Shown here one piece after another: positions 17,370 to 25,393 of a stretch of DNA of 36,048 bases. Numbering within the stretch: position 1 is the first letter of the stretch; every line of letters begins with the position of its first letter. Made by a program: the position numbers and the translations under genes. This stretch comes from Ruaniaceae bacterium KH17. Its GTDB lineage: Bacteria > Actinomycetota > Actinomycetes > Actinomycetales > Actinomycetaceae. The notes under the pieces are model-generated. The model worked only from the letters and a program-made list of their open reading frames with translations, was not told where the DNA came from and did no database searches. Location of the stretch: assembly GCA_900199505.1 (NCBI GenBank), contig FZQV01000026.1, positions 1 through 36,048 of the forward strand, in the 5' to 3' direction.

Positions 17370-18164
17370 ATGCCACACGTCAGTTTGAAGATCGTCAGCG
17401 CCGATGGCTACACCATCACCACCACGGATTCCGGAGAGGTCGCAACCCTCGTCCACACCCGCGAGTACCAGGAGGGTGACCGCATCATCATCAGCGTCCC
17501 CGCGCCCGGCCAGCACGTCATTCTGCAGCTCGACGAGGCGATGCTCCCGGCGCTCGTGTACCTGACCGAGCGCGAGGTCGAGTACTTCATTCCGTTCGGC
17601 GAGAAGACGATCCCACTCTCTCCCAAGGCTTTTGCCGGCAACCGGCACGTGGTGACCGCGCGGGTACCGAGCGGTGACGAGATCAACGCCATCCGAAACC
17701 TCGCACTGAACCCCTACGACTCGCACGAGAACGAGCACATGTTCCCGCACTCCAGCGCGAACGTGGAGACCCGCGGCGAATCCGTGTTCGCCTCCCGCAA
17801 CGCGATCGACGGCGTCTACGCGAACCTCTCGCACGGCGCCTGGCCGTACCAGAGCTGGGGTATCAACCAGAACCCGAAGGCCGAGTTCACGGTGGACTTC
17901 GGCACGCCCTGCCAGGTGAGCCGCGTGGGCATCACGCTGCGTGCCGACTTCCCGCATGACAACTACTGGGTGAAGGCAACGCTCGTCTTCTCCGATGGCA
18001 GCGAGCACGTGGTGGACTTCGTCAAGACGCCACAGCCGCAGTTCTTCGACGTCGACGTTGTGACCAGTTCGATCACGCTCAAGGACATGATCACGTCCGA
18101 CGAGCCCTCGCCATTCCCGGCGCTCACGCAGCTCGAGGCATGGGGAACCGAGCTACGAGGTTAG
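17370..18164 (+). CDS. Conserved protein with F5/8 type C (discoidin)-like carbohydrate-binding domain
   Basis: 264 residues. Residues 1-110 form a beta-rich N-terminal part. The C-terminal 150 residues (NLALNPYDSHENEHMFPHSSANVETRGESVFASRNAIDG, then WPYQSWGINQNPKAEFTVDFG) follow the pattern of a galactose-binding/discoidin fold: the A-R-N-A-I-D-G core, a W in the first sheet, and a closing LTQLEAWGTE strand. No signal peptide or membrane helix is seen, so it is cytoplasmic or not secreted by Sec, and no catalytic domain is attached. This architecture is a conserved family of unknown function; binding of a sugar is inference. GAGGAGAG before the ATG fixes the start. The stop overlaps that of the convergent AI-2E-family gene by four bases. 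Confidence 0.85.
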   Translation: MPHVSLKIVSADGYTITTTDSGEVATLVHTREYQEGDRIIISVPAPGQHVILQLDEAMLPALVYLTEREVEYFIPFGEKTIPLSPKAFAGNRHVVTARVPSGDEINAIRNLALNPYDSHENEHMFPHSSANVETRGESVFASRNAIDGVYANLSHGAWPYQSWGINQNPKAEFTVDFGTPCQVSRVGITLRADFPHDNYWVKATLVFSDGSEHVVDFVKTPQPQFFDVDVVTSSITLKDMITSDEPSPFPALTQLEAWGTELRG

Positions 18165-19369
18165 TCCTTCGCCGCGAGTTCTACTGCGGTTGGCCGGGCC
18201 CAGCGCGCGGGCAGGTCCGGTCCGTCCCAGACCTTCACAATGCCCCACGCGGCCGCCGCGAGCGGTACCGCAAGCACCGCTCCTAGAATGCCAGCGAGCA
18301 CGGTCCCAATCGTCAACGCGAGCAGGATCACCAGCGCGTGCAGCTTCAACGCACGGCCCATCACCACGGGCTGCAAGAAGTTGCCCTCGAGCTGGTTCAC
18401 TAGCACCACGATGCCGACGACGATCAGTGCAGCAACCCAGCCCTGTGTCACAAGTGCAACAAGCGCGGCGAGAATTCCCGCAACCACCGCACCCACCAGC
18501 GGGATAAATGACAGCAGGAACACGACCACACCCAGCGGTAGTGCGAGCGGAACCTGCAGAATCACCAGACCGATGAAGATACCGATCGCATCCGCTGCAG
18601 CGACTGTTGCCGTGCCGCGCACGTAGCTGCCAAAGGTCACCACTGTTGTGCGCCCAATCCGCTCGGCACGCGCGCGCCCCTCACCATGGAACGGACGCAG
18701 CACGAACTGCCAGATCGCCGGGCCGTCCTTCAGGAAGAAGAACAGCACCACGATCAACAACACGAACCCGGTCAGAAAGTTCGCCACGGCGCTCACACCT
18801 GCAATCGCGCCGCTACCAAATTGCGAGCTCGTGAGGAACTCAGTGAGGAAACTGACGATGTTCGCTTGCCACTCCTGCAGCTGCTCAGCCGACGGCGCGA
18901 ACGGCAGCGTCTGCACCCACTCGGTCAGCTGTGTGAAGCCCGCGAGTGCCTGCTCGCGCAGTTCGTCCCACTGATCGTAAACCGCCCACGCAACGAGCCA
19001 TGCTACACCGGCGAATATCAGCAGGATCCCGAGGAGCACGATCACGGCAGCAAGAGCGGGTGGCACCCTTCGTCCCCGTAGCCAGCGCGTGACCGGAGCG
19101 AAAGTGCTCGCGAAGATCAATGCAAGCAAGATCGGGATGGCCACAGTCGTCAGCGCTCTCAGGCCAAAGACAAGCCCGGCCGCGAGCACCACAACGATAA
19201 TGATCTGCAGCGACCGAGTCGCCACGAGGCCGAAACCATCGGCCCACGCTCGGCTCGCAGAGGTGGAATCCGGTTCCACAGTCACGGCAGAGCTCGCCTC
19301 TGGCACGATGATTGCTACCGGCTCGCTCTCCGCCCGTCGCCGCGCTGCCCGCCTCGCTGATCGCGCCAT
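18161..19369 (-). CDS. AI-2E family (PF01594) membrane transporter
   Basis: 402 residues. A cytoplasmic basic N terminus (about 1-55) is followed by seven to eight helices. They start with a tandem hairpin (IIIVVVLAAGLVFGLRALTTVAIPILLALIFAS). The central soluble/amphipathic stretch (EWVQTLPFAPSAEQLQEWQ) and a glycine-proline-rich C-terminal half (LGVVVFLLSFIPLVGAVVAGILAAL; NQLEGNFLQPVVMGRALKLH) are the family signature. Members include TqsA-like putative autoinducer-2 exporters and sodium/proton antiporters, so the substrate is open. AAGGAG four bases before the ATG at 19369 supports this start over 19417. It shares a four-base overlap (TTAG) with the convergent gene, leaving no room for a terminator. 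Confidence 0.9.
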   Translation of the reverse strand: MARSARRAARRRAESEPVAIIVPEASSAVTVEPDSTSASRAWADGFGLVATRSLQIIIVVVLAAGLVFGLRALTTVAIPILLALIFASTFAPVTRWLRGRRVPPALAAVIVLLGILLIFAGVAWLVAWAVYDQWDELREQALAGFTQLTEWVQTLPFAPSAEQLQEWQANIVSFLTEFLTSSQFGSGAIAGVSAVANFLTGFVLLIVVLFFFLKDGPAIWQFVLRPFHGEGRARAERIGRTTVVTFGSYVRGTATVAAADAIGIFIGLVILQVPLALPLGVVVFLLSFIPLVGAVVAGILAALVALVTQGWVAALIVVGIVVLVNQLEGNFLQPVVMGRALKLHALVILLALTIGTVLAGILGAVLAVPLAAAAWGIVKVWDGPDLPARWARPTAVELAAKD

Positions 19370-19425
19370 GATTCTCCTTCGTGGCCTACCGTATTGTCCC
19401 CTCACACTACGCGACAACGGGCCTG

Positions 19426-19923
19426 CTAGCGGTTGGGCAGTAGCTCAGGGAGATGGAGCTTCATCAGTAGCCACACGTGCAGGTAGCAGATCACGCCCGG
19501 GATGAAGATCGCGAACTGCCAGAGCACGAGCACGATCGCGATGGCTGGCACACCAATACTCACGGCGAGTATCGCAACGGCGGCCAGCGGAGACTGCCGC
19601 ACAGTCTCTGCGACATCCCGGAGCCGGGGCGGCGCGCCCTGGTAGCCCCGTGCGTAGTGCAGGCCAACCAGTAGCAGGAAGAGCGAGAAGAACACCAGGG
19701 CAATCGCGGCGAGAAAAACCTGGACGATGCCCAGCGTGAGCGCGAGCCCGCTCGAATCCCGAGCACGAAATCGTTCGAGGTCCACTCGCGTTCTTCGACG
19801 ATCTCGTCTCCTTCTTGTTGACGATTCAGCATCGGCGCAGCTCATGCAGAAGTCCGGCAGCTCACTTGCTGTCGCAGATGGCCCGGGATGCTCCCTGCAC
19901 ACCGTGACGCGACTCTCATCCAA
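19426..19923 (-). CDS. Small membrane protein with N-terminal zinc-ribbon-like motif
   Basis: 165 residues, function not recognised. Cys9-x2-His12 and Cys26-x2-Cys29 could form a small zinc knuckle of the B-box-like type seen in actinobacterial membrane proteins. A strongly basic stretch (RRRRDRRRTR, about 36-45) follows, then three predicted helices at about 60-86, 112-136 and 138-158. The short tail ends at residue 165. The start is not certain: no Shine-Dalgarno sequence precedes the ATG at 19923, and a GTG seven codons later is possible. It is 56 bases ahead of the AI-2E-family gene on the same strand and may be co-transcribed with it. Confidence 0.65.
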   Translation of the reverse strand: MDESRVTVCREHPGPSATASELPDFCMSCADAESSTRRRRDRRRTRVDLERFRARDSSGLALTLGIVQVFLAAIALVFFSLFLLLVGLHYARGYQGAPPRLRDVAETVRQSPLAAVAILAVSIGVPAIAIVLVLWQFAIFIPGVICYLHVWLLMKLHLPELLPNR

Positions 19924-20050
19924 GAACGGGCCCGCGAAATTGAGTCCAGCCCGCCGAGGGGTAGGCTTGATGGGTCCGGCCTACGTGACCGAACTTCCCC
20001 CTCACCGATGAAACTACCCGGCGTTCACACGCCTTGAAACAGATGCGCAA

Positions 20051-21457
20051 ATGACGAAGACTCTGACGGCTGGCCGACCAATCCACGTGATTGTGCTGTT
20101 CGCAATTCCCCTCCTCCTCGGCAACGTTTTCCAGCAGGTGTACCACTTCACCGACGCCGTCGTCGTCGGCCGGCTCTTGGGCGTGAATGCCCTCGCCGCG
20201 GTGGGCTCCACCAGTAGCGTGCTGTTCCTCCTTCTGGGCTTCACGTTTGGCGCCGCGGGCGGTATGGCGATTCCGATCGCGCGCTCGTTCGGCTCGGGTG
20301 ACGTGGCGGCCACGCGGCGCTTCATCGCGATCGGGGTGAAGGTCTCGGTCGTTGTGGGACTCGCGGTGATGGTCATCGGCACTCTGGCCGCGGATCCGCT
20401 ACTCACCATGATGCGTACCCCCGCCGTACTCATGACCGACGCCCGTTCCTTCCTCATTGCCTCCTTCTGGGCGGCGCCCATCACGATGGCCTTCAACTAC
20501 GTGACCGCCGCGATCCGCGCGCTCGGTGACTCCAAGACGCCGCTCGTCTTCCTCGTCCTCTGCAGCGTCCTGAACGCCGCGCTCGTCTTCTTCTTCATCG
20601 GCGTCCTGGGCATGGGTGTGATTGGTGCGGCCGTTGCGACCGCGGTGGCCCAGGGTAGTTCGGTCATCGGCTGCATCTGGTGGGTGCTCCGCAAGAATCA
20701 GATGCTGCGCCTCGTGCGCCAGGACTGGATCGCAATGCATGGCGAGACCCAGGATTCGCTACGAATCGGCCTCGCCATGGGCTTCCAGATGTCCGTGATC
20801 GCGATCGGCGCCGTGGTGCTGCAGGGTGCGATCAACGGCCTCGGCGCGGACGCCGTGGCCGCGACCACCGCAGCCATGCGTATCGACCAGCTCGCCACCG
20901 CCGTGCTCTCATCCTTCGGCGTGGCAATCACAACCTTCGTGGCGCAGAACCACGGCGCCGCCCAGTGGCGGCGGATCCGCCAGGGCGTGCTCCACACGAG
21001 CATCCTGACCTGGATCATCGCGCTCATTCTCGGCGTCACACTCCTCGCGTTCGGCTCCTCGATTGCGCAGCTCTTCATCGGTGCTGGCGAGCCGGCAATC
21101 GTGAAGCTCGCTCACGACTACCTTCGGGTACAGGCCGTGTTCTATCCGATACTCGCCAGCATCTTCGTGCTGCGTAACTCGATCCAGGGCCTCGGCTCCA
21201 CATTCGTGCCCACGGTGGCCGGGTTCATGGAACTCCTGCTCCGCGCGGGCTCCGGCCTCCTGCTGGTTGGCCCGCTCGGCTACCTCGGTGTGGCACTCGC
21301 GGCCCCGCTGGCCTGGTTCGGCGCACTGATCCCGATCGTGTTCGCTTGGTTCGGGCAACGCCGGAGCCTTCGCGCCAAGGAGTCCGCAATGCCGATCGAG
21401 TCCGTCCCCGCGGTGGAGTTCGAGCTGGAGACCTCACCCCAGCTGGCTGCCGCCTAG
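20051..21457 (+). CDS. MATE-family efflux transporter
   Basis: 468 residues with 12 helices and the two MATE repeats. The N terminus (TLTAGRPIHVIVLFAIPLLLGNVFQQVYHFTDAVVVGRLLG) is the classical MATE signature. It is followed by LAAVGSTSSVLFLLLGFTFG and a matching second repeat beginning around residue 235 (SLRIGLAMGFQMSVIAIG). The family exports cationic drugs, dyes or metabolites in exchange for H+ or Na+. The C-terminal 40 residues are hydrophilic and poorly conserved. The ATG at 20051 fits the family N terminus, but neither a Shine-Dalgarno sequence nor a good -10 box stands before it. Confidence 0.94.
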   Translation: MTKTLTAGRPIHVIVLFAIPLLLGNVFQQVYHFTDAVVVGRLLGVNALAAVGSTSSVLFLLLGFTFGAAGGMAIPIARSFGSGDVAATRRFIAIGVKVSVVVGLAVMVIGTLAADPLLTMMRTPAVLMTDARSFLIASFWAAPITMAFNYVTAAIRALGDSKTPLVFLVLCSVLNAALVFFFIGVLGMGVIGAAVATAVAQGSSVIGCIWWVLRKNQMLRLVRQDWIAMHGETQDSLRIGLAMGFQMSVIAIGAVVLQGAINGLGADAVAATTAAMRIDQLATAVLSSFGVAITTFVAQNHGAAQWRRIRQGVLHTSILTWIIALILGVTLLAFGSSIAQLFIGAGEPAIVKLAHDYLRVQAVFYPILASIFVLRNSIQGLGSTFVPTVAGFMELLLRAGSGLLLVGPLGYLGVALAAPLAWFGALIPIVFAWFGQRRSLRAKESAMPIESVPAVEFELETSPQLAAA

Positions 21458-21601
21458 TCTCTGCCCGACGGCGTCGGGTTGGTTCACCCGCCTCAGCACG
21501 AGCACCGTGGCACCCACGAGCGCGGCCAGCGCGAGCGCGATCCGTCGGACGGGGTGCGCGGCACCCAACCGTCCGTGGTGCGCCGCACGCGGGAGGTTCA
21601 C
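21434..21601 (-). CDS. Possible small single-helix membrane protein
   Basis: A 55-codon frame, GTG to TGA, in the 192-base gap between the MATE and MFS genes, overlapping the MATE 3' end by 24 bases. It encodes one convincing helix (RIALALAALVGATVLVLRR) flanked by basic residues. There is no Shine-Dalgarno sequence and no recognised homologue, so it may be chance. Confidence 0.2.
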   Translation of the reverse strand: MNLPRAAHHGRLGAAHPVRRIALALAALVGATVLVLRRVNQPDAVGQRLGGSQLG

Positions 21602-21636
21602 GGTATATCGACGGCTCCCAGCTGCGCCGCGAGGCT

Positions 21637-21642
21637 TAGACT
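21637..21642 (+). promoter_or_regulatory. -10 box of the MFS gene (leaderless, decides the start)
   Basis: TAGACT lies seven bases before the GTG at 21650. This is the spacing seen at the other leaderless candidates here, so the GTG is favoured over the open frame that begins at 21479. Confidence 0.5.
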
Positions 21643-21649
21643 CGAACCC

Positions 21650-22930
21650 GTGTCCACCCCTCTCAAGGCTCTCGCCCTGCCGGTGTACATCCCGTCTCTG
21701 ATCTTCGCGATGGGGTACGGCGCGATCGCACCGGTGATGATCCTTGCGGCGCTCCAGATCGGCTTCAGCGAGGCGCAATCCTCGGCTGCGGTGGGCGTCG
21801 TCGGGCTGGTTGGGGTGATCGCGTCGCCGCCGCTTGGACGTTTGATCACGCGGATCGGTGATCGCGCGGCACTGGTCTCGGCGGGTCTACTCACGGCGGT
21901 CGCGCTACTGATCTCGATCGCCTCTATCGCCGTAGGGACGGCGCCGTTCGCGAGAACCGCCTTCGTTCTCGCGCTCACTTGCATCGCCATCGGATCGAGC
22001 GTGTGGCACTTGGGCAGGCAGGCGTACGTGGCCGAGTCCGTGCCGGTGGCCTGGCGAGCGCGTGGCCTCTCGACTCTGGGCGGGATGGGCCGGCTGGGCG
22101 ATCTGATCGGGCCGGCGCTCTCCACGATCCTGGTGGGAGTCTGGTTCCTCGGCTCCGCATTCTGGCTCGCCTTCGCCACCACCCTCCTCGCTACGCTCAT
22201 GGTGATCGTGTTCCTCGTGCCCACCACTCTGCCCGACGGCGGTGCGGCGCGTCCCGGGACCCAGCCAGCCACCGCTCGTGGTGGAGGTGGGAGCGGTGCG
22301 GAGGCGGCCGCCGTCGGGACGATCGATGAGCGCGTGATTCCCTCACCGTTCGCCACGGCGGTGATGGGGATTGGCCTCAATGCACTCTCGGTCTTGCGGG
22401 CGAACCGTGCGGTGATCGTGCCGCTGTGGGGCGCTTTTCTCGGCGTGGACGCACGCGTCATCACCGCCACGTTCGCGGCTTCAGCGCTCGTCGATTCGGT
22501 GATGTTCATCGCCTCGGGCGGGTTGATGGACCGCTACGGGCGGCTCGCGGCACTGCTTCCCGCCATGCTCGTGATGCCCGCCGGGATCGTGATCATGCTG
22601 CTGTGGCAGACCGTTCCAGGATTCGTTGTGGGTGCGATGGTCGTGGGCTTAGGGAACGGCTTCGGTGCGGGCGTGGTGATGACCACCGGGGCGGATCTCT
22701 CTCCCACGCATCGGCGCGCCGACTTCCTGGGAATCTGGGCCGCGATCGTCAAGACCGGCACCGCCGCCGGGCCGTTCATCGCGGCGGGGATGACGCACTG
22801 GGTGGGCGTCTCGGGCGCGCTCTGGGCCACGGCGGGAATCGGCGTGGCGGGCGCGGTGTGGCTGGCGGCGCTGATCAAGCCGGCATACGGCCGCCTCGGG
22901 ATCGACCTCAAGGGCCGCCCGCTCGGGTGA
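21650..22930 (+). CDS. MFS transporter
   Basis: 426 residues, about 12 helices. GRLITRIGDRAALVSAG between helices 2 and 3 is the MFS motif A (G-x-x-x-D-R), repeated in the second half as SGGLMDRYGRLAALL. A central loop of about 40 residues (LPDGGAARPGTQPATARGGGG, about 195-215) separates the halves. The protein is likely a proton-driven exporter; substrate unknown. The open frame begins at 21479, but the 57 residues before the GTG at 21650 are hydrophilic and unconserved, and the GTG is preceded by a TAGACT box. The gene is followed by the first of two identical hairpin repeats. Confidence 0.9.
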   Translation: MSTPLKALALPVYIPSLIFAMGYGAIAPVMILAALQIGFSEAQSSAAVGVVGLVGVIASPPLGRLITRIGDRAALVSAGLLTAVALLISIASIAVGTAPFARTAFVLALTCIAIGSSVWHLGRQAYVAESVPVAWRARGLSTLGGMGRLGDLIGPALSTILVGVWFLGSAFWLAFATTLLATLMVIVFLVPTTLPDGGAARPGTQPATARGGGGSGAEAAAVGTIDERVIPSPFATAVMGIGLNALSVLRANRAVIVPLWGAFLGVDARVITATFAASALVDSVMFIASGGLMDRYGRLAALLPAMLVMPAGIVIMLLWQTVPGFVVGAMVVGLGNGFGAGVVMTTGADLSPTHRRADFLGIWAAIVKTGTAAGPFIAAGMTHWVGVSGALWATAGIGVAGAVWLAALIKPAYGRLGIDLKGRPLG

Positions 22931-22968
22931 CGTTCTCGGCCCGACGCCGTCTGGCTGGGTCCGCGAGC

Positions 22969-23025
22969 GCCGTCGGCATCATCTTGGCACCCCACCTCAC
23001 TCTGGTGAGGTCCACTGCCAAGATC
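22969..23025. repeat. 57-bp hairpin repeat, copy 1
   Basis: Identical over all 57 bases to 23494-23550. It can fold: ATCTTGGCA (22981-22989) pairs with TGCCAAGAT (23016-23024), and CCTCAC (22995-23000) pairs with GTGAGG (23005-23010) around a TCTG loop. It lies 38 bases after the MFS stop and may act as that gene's terminator. Confidence 0.85.
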
Positions 23026-23056
23026 CCGCGAGTGCGGCTTCTGGGAGACTGGAGCC

Positions 23057-23488
23057 GTGGACGATTTACAGGTGCCACCCGGGCCGGGGCTGCCGAGCGG
23101 GGTGACGATTCCGGGCTCCGAGCTCAGCGAGCGGTTCTCGCACGCCTCGGGCCCCGGCGGGCAGGGTGTGAACACCTCGGATTCGCGCGTCCAACTGCGC
23201 CTCGATATCTCCACCACTACAGCATTGGACGAGGTCCAGCGCGAGCGCGCCTTGGCGCAGCTCGCCCCTCAGCTGTCCGACGGCGTCCTCACGGTCACCG
23301 CGTCCGAGCACCGGTCCCAGCTGCGCAACCGGGCGGAGGCGCGGGCGCGGCTGGCGGCCATCCTGCGCGAGGCGTTGGCGCCGGTCACGCCCCGCCGGCC
23401 CTCGCGGGCATCACGGCGGCGCAGGCTCGATGCGAAGCGGCACCGTTCCGCGATCAAGCAGGATCGCCGCCGGCCCCGCCCGGAGTAG
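23057..23488 (+). CDS. arfB: Peptidyl-tRNA hydrolase ArfB (RF-1 domain, ribosome rescue)
   Basis: 143 residues. The class I release-factor GGQ motif is at residues 34-36 in HASGPGGQGVNTSDSRVQL. The catalytic domain spans about 17-100, and the tail from about 108 is highly basic (RRPSRASRRRRLDAKRHRSAIKQ), which in ArfB occupies the empty mRNA channel. ArfB hydrolyses peptidyl-tRNA on ribosomes stalled without a stop codon, a back-up for tmRNA. The start is a GTG with GGAG just upstream. It sits exactly between two identical 57-bp hairpin repeats, 31 bases after the first and 5 before the second. Confidence 0.94.
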   Translation: MDDLQVPPGPGLPSGVTIPGSELSERFSHASGPGGQGVNTSDSRVQLRLDISTTTALDEVQRERALAQLAPQLSDGVLTVTASEHRSQLRNRAEARARLAAILREALAPVTPRRPSRASRRRRLDAKRHRSAIKQDRRRPRPE

Positions 23489-23493
23489 CCACC

Positions 23494-23550
23494 GCCGTCG
23501 GCATCATCTTGGCACCCCACCTCACTCTGGTGAGGTCCACTGCCAAGATC
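23494..23550. repeat. 57-bp hairpin repeat, copy 2
   Basis: Second exact copy of the 57-base element at 22969-23025, starting five bases after the arfB stop and ending 23 bases before the stop of the convergent PEP-mutase-like gene. The same nested stem (ATCTTGGCA with TGCCAAGAT) could terminate both genes. Confidence 0.85.
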
Positions 23551-23573
23551 GCGCAGAAGCTACACTCTGCCCG

Positions 23574-24338
23574 CTATGCCCAGTTCTTGAGCTGGGTGCT
23601 CGAGACCTCGCTGAGCCACTTCTGCCAGAGCGGCCCGAACGTGACGCGACGGACTCCGAGTTCTATGAGCGAGCGGAGATCACCCGCGCCGTGCCCATTC
23701 ACCGGATGCGCGGTGACGTTCACCGGCACCGAGACCGCCTGCACGAGCCGAGACACCTGATCGGCGGTGGTGAGCCCCACCGGGTAGACCGCGCGAGCGC
23801 CGGCCTGTTCCAGCAGCTGGATGCGTGCGATCGCCTCTCCCAGCGGGTCCTCGAACGCGTCCGTGCCGAGCTTGACGGCGTCGGTGCGGCCGTTGATGAC
23901 GAACTCGACTCCGGCGGCATCGGTAGCGTTACGGATGGCGGAAATGTAGTCGGCGTGCTCCTGCCGATCGCGCACACGCTTGCCCTCGCTGTGGACCACG
24001 TCTTCGATGTTCGCGCCCGCAGCGCCAGCATCGAGAAGGCGACCCACGAGTTCGTCGGCGGCTAGACCGTATCCGGACTCGACATCCACGCTGACCGGCA
24101 CCTCGACCGTACTCGTGATGCGCTTGACAACCTCGAGGTACGTCGAGAACTCCATGTTCTCGCCATCAGCACTGCCGATCGCGTCGGCAACGGGGTGACT
24201 GCCGATCGTCAGCGCGGCGAAGCCCGCTTCAGTGGCAACGGTGGCACTCCAGGTATCCCAGACGGTGGGGAGCACAAGGGTGTCTCCCGATTCGTGCTGC
24301 GCGGCGAGTGTGTGAGCGAGTTGGGTTACATCAGTCAT
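23574..24338 (-). CDS. Isocitrate lyase/PEP mutase-superfamily protein
   Basis: 254 residues, a full-length single-domain (beta/alpha)8 barrel. VDVESGYG (84-91) is the metal-binding motif, usually D-x-D-T-G-Y-G; Asp85 is kept and Glu87 replaces an Asp. ANIEDVVH (109-116) and FVINGRTDA (146-154) are further superfamily blocks. The KKCGH active-site motif of isocitrate and methylisocitrate lyases is absent (SEGKRVRDRQ instead), so a C-C or C-P lyase other than those is likely; the substrate is unknown. GAGGAGG five bases before the ATG at 24338 decides the start. It lies 73 bases behind the YchJ-like gene on the same strand, likely one operon. Confidence 0.88.
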   Translation of the reverse strand: MTDVTQLAHTLAAQHESGDTLVLPTVWDTWSATVATEAGFAALTIGSHPVADAIGSADGENMEFSTYLEVVKRITSTVEVPVSVDVESGYGLAADELVGRLLDAGAAGANIEDVVHSEGKRVRDRQEHADYISAIRNATDAAGVEFVINGRTDAVKLGTDAFEDPLGEAIARIQLLEQAGARAVYPVGLTTADQVSRLVQAVSVPVNVTAHPVNGHGAGDLRSLIELGVRRVTFGPLWQKWLSEVSSTQLKNWA

Positions 24339-24411
24339 GACTTCCTCCTCATAGATTCTTTCGAGCATATCGAGTTGCCCCCGGCTCGTGAACCGCTGGC
24401 AAGAGGTCCGG

Positions 24412-24753
24412 TCAGTGGCCGGCGTCGTGAAGCTCGCCATCGAGGTAGAACCAGCGGCCGTCCTCGCGTACGAACCGGGACCGCTCGTGGAGCACGCCCA
24501 ACTCGCCGTTCTCGATGTAGGTGGCTCGGAACTCGACGACGCCGTCCGTGTCTCCGACTCCTCCGGCCACTCGATCGACGATCTGCAAGCCTCGCCACCG
24601 GGGGTTATCCGACAGGTCGAGCGTCTCCGGCCGCGTGGACGGATGCCACGTTCGTTCGAGCCATGCGGCATCGGCGCGCTTGAACGCCTCGAAGCGCGAT
24701 CGCATGAGCTCTTCGGCGGTAGCCGGCTCGGGGATCTCACTCACGCGAGCCAT
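24412..24753 (-). CDS. YchJ-like (UPF0225) NTF2-fold protein
   Basis: 113 residues. The sequence TAEELMRSRFEAFKRADAAWLERTWHPSTRPETLDL, then WRGLQIVDRVAGGVGDTDGVVEFRATY and HERSRFVREDGRWFYLDGEL, is the NTF2-like middle domain of YchJ. The N- and C-terminal Cys-rich SEC-C motifs of full-length YchJ are missing, as in many actinobacterial members. Function is unknown. The ATG at 24753 and a GTG at 24762 are both possible starts; neither has a clear ribosome-binding site. It is probably transcribed with the PEP-mutase-like gene. Confidence 0.85.
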   Translation of the reverse strand: MARVSEIPEPATAEELMRSRFEAFKRADAAWLERTWHPSTRPETLDLSDNPRWRGLQIVDRVAGGVGDTDGVVEFRATYIENGELGVLHERSRFVREDGRWFYLDGELHDAGH

Positions 24754-24849
24754 CCTAACCACGAGGCCGAGCGGGCATGCTCAGTTGCCCCCGCCAGTAG
24801 CATCCGCAGGCCCCGCACCGGTTCAATAGCACCGCTCACTGCCCCTCGC

Positions 24850-24855
24850 TACACT
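24850..24855 (+). promoter_or_regulatory. -10 box of the ABM-like gene (leaderless)
   Basis: TACACT ends exactly six bases before the ATG at 24862, the canonical -12 to -7 position for a transcript starting at the A of the start codon. Confidence 0.55.
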
Positions 24856-24861
24856 GTCGAG

Positions 24862-25155
24862 ATGTTTGTGCGACTGTCGATCTTCACGCCTCACGCTGAG
24901 TACCGGGACGCCCAGGCCGATTCGATGCGCCGATTCGGCGCCGCCATCGCCGGCCGCGAAGGGGTGATCAGCATCCGCACGATGCTGGACGAGGCGAGCG
25001 GTCGACTCGTTGGGATCGCAATCTTCGAATCCGAAGAAGCGGCAAATGCCCTGCTCCCGCTGGCCCAAGCCGCTGTCGCCGACGACGACTTCGACACCTG
25101 GGCGGCCAGCGAAACCGACGGGCTCCGACTCGTTGACATCACGCACCCGCGTTAG
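24862..25155 (+). CDS. Small ABM-like (dimeric alpha-beta barrel) protein
   Basis: 97 residues. The order strand-helix-strand-strand-helix-strand can be followed in MFVRLSIFTPHAEYRDA, SMRRFGAAIAGREGVISIRTMLDE, RLVGIAIFESEEAANALLP and the closing strand DGLRLVDITH. This is the pattern of antibiotic biosynthesis monooxygenase-like proteins, but no catalytic residue can be named. The enzymatic role is therefore uncertain. The start is fixed by a leaderless -10 box. The last 17 bases overlap the 3' end of the truncated antitoxin-like frame on the other strand. Confidence 0.65.
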   Translation: MFVRLSIFTPHAEYRDAQADSMRRFGAAIAGREGVISIRTMLDEASGRLVGIAIFESEEAANALLPLAQAAVADDDFDTWAASETDGLRLVDITHPR

Positions 25156-25321
25156 GGATCTCGGCGACCTGGGCCTGTGCGAGCCCGGCCTGCTCCCGCA
25201 GTTCGCGTGGCCGATACGCGCGAACCTCCGCTAACATCAGCTCCGTCAGCGCGTCGATTTCGGCGCGATCGGAGGGACTCACCGAGTGCTTGGCGCGGTA
25301 CTCCTCGTAGCTCAGTGCCAT
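25139..25321 (-). pseudogene. Truncated XRE-type antitoxin/regulator
   Basis: A 60-codon frame, MALSYEEYRAKHSVSPSD, then YRPRELREQAGLAQAQVAE. The second part is the first helix and turn of an XRE helix-turn-helix domain, which in intact homologues continues with the recognition helix and a basic C-terminal end. Here it ends in six unrelated residues (IPNAGA) and a stop, inside the end of the neighbouring plus-strand gene. The DNA-recognition helix is lost, so the protein cannot bind as a normal regulator. It looks like the remnant of a toxin-antitoxin antitoxin; no toxin reading frame remains beside it. Confidence 0.65.
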
Positions 25322-25393
25322 GTCAACACCCGCTTCACCTGCCGGTCACCTTCACATCGAACCATTCACTCTAAGTTGATAGTTGCTTCTGTC

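Noticed and set aside
22426-23760. 444-codon plus-strand open frame overlapping the MFS gene and arfB
   Set aside because: It crosses the intergenic repeats and both real genes in another frame, and its translation is low-complexity.
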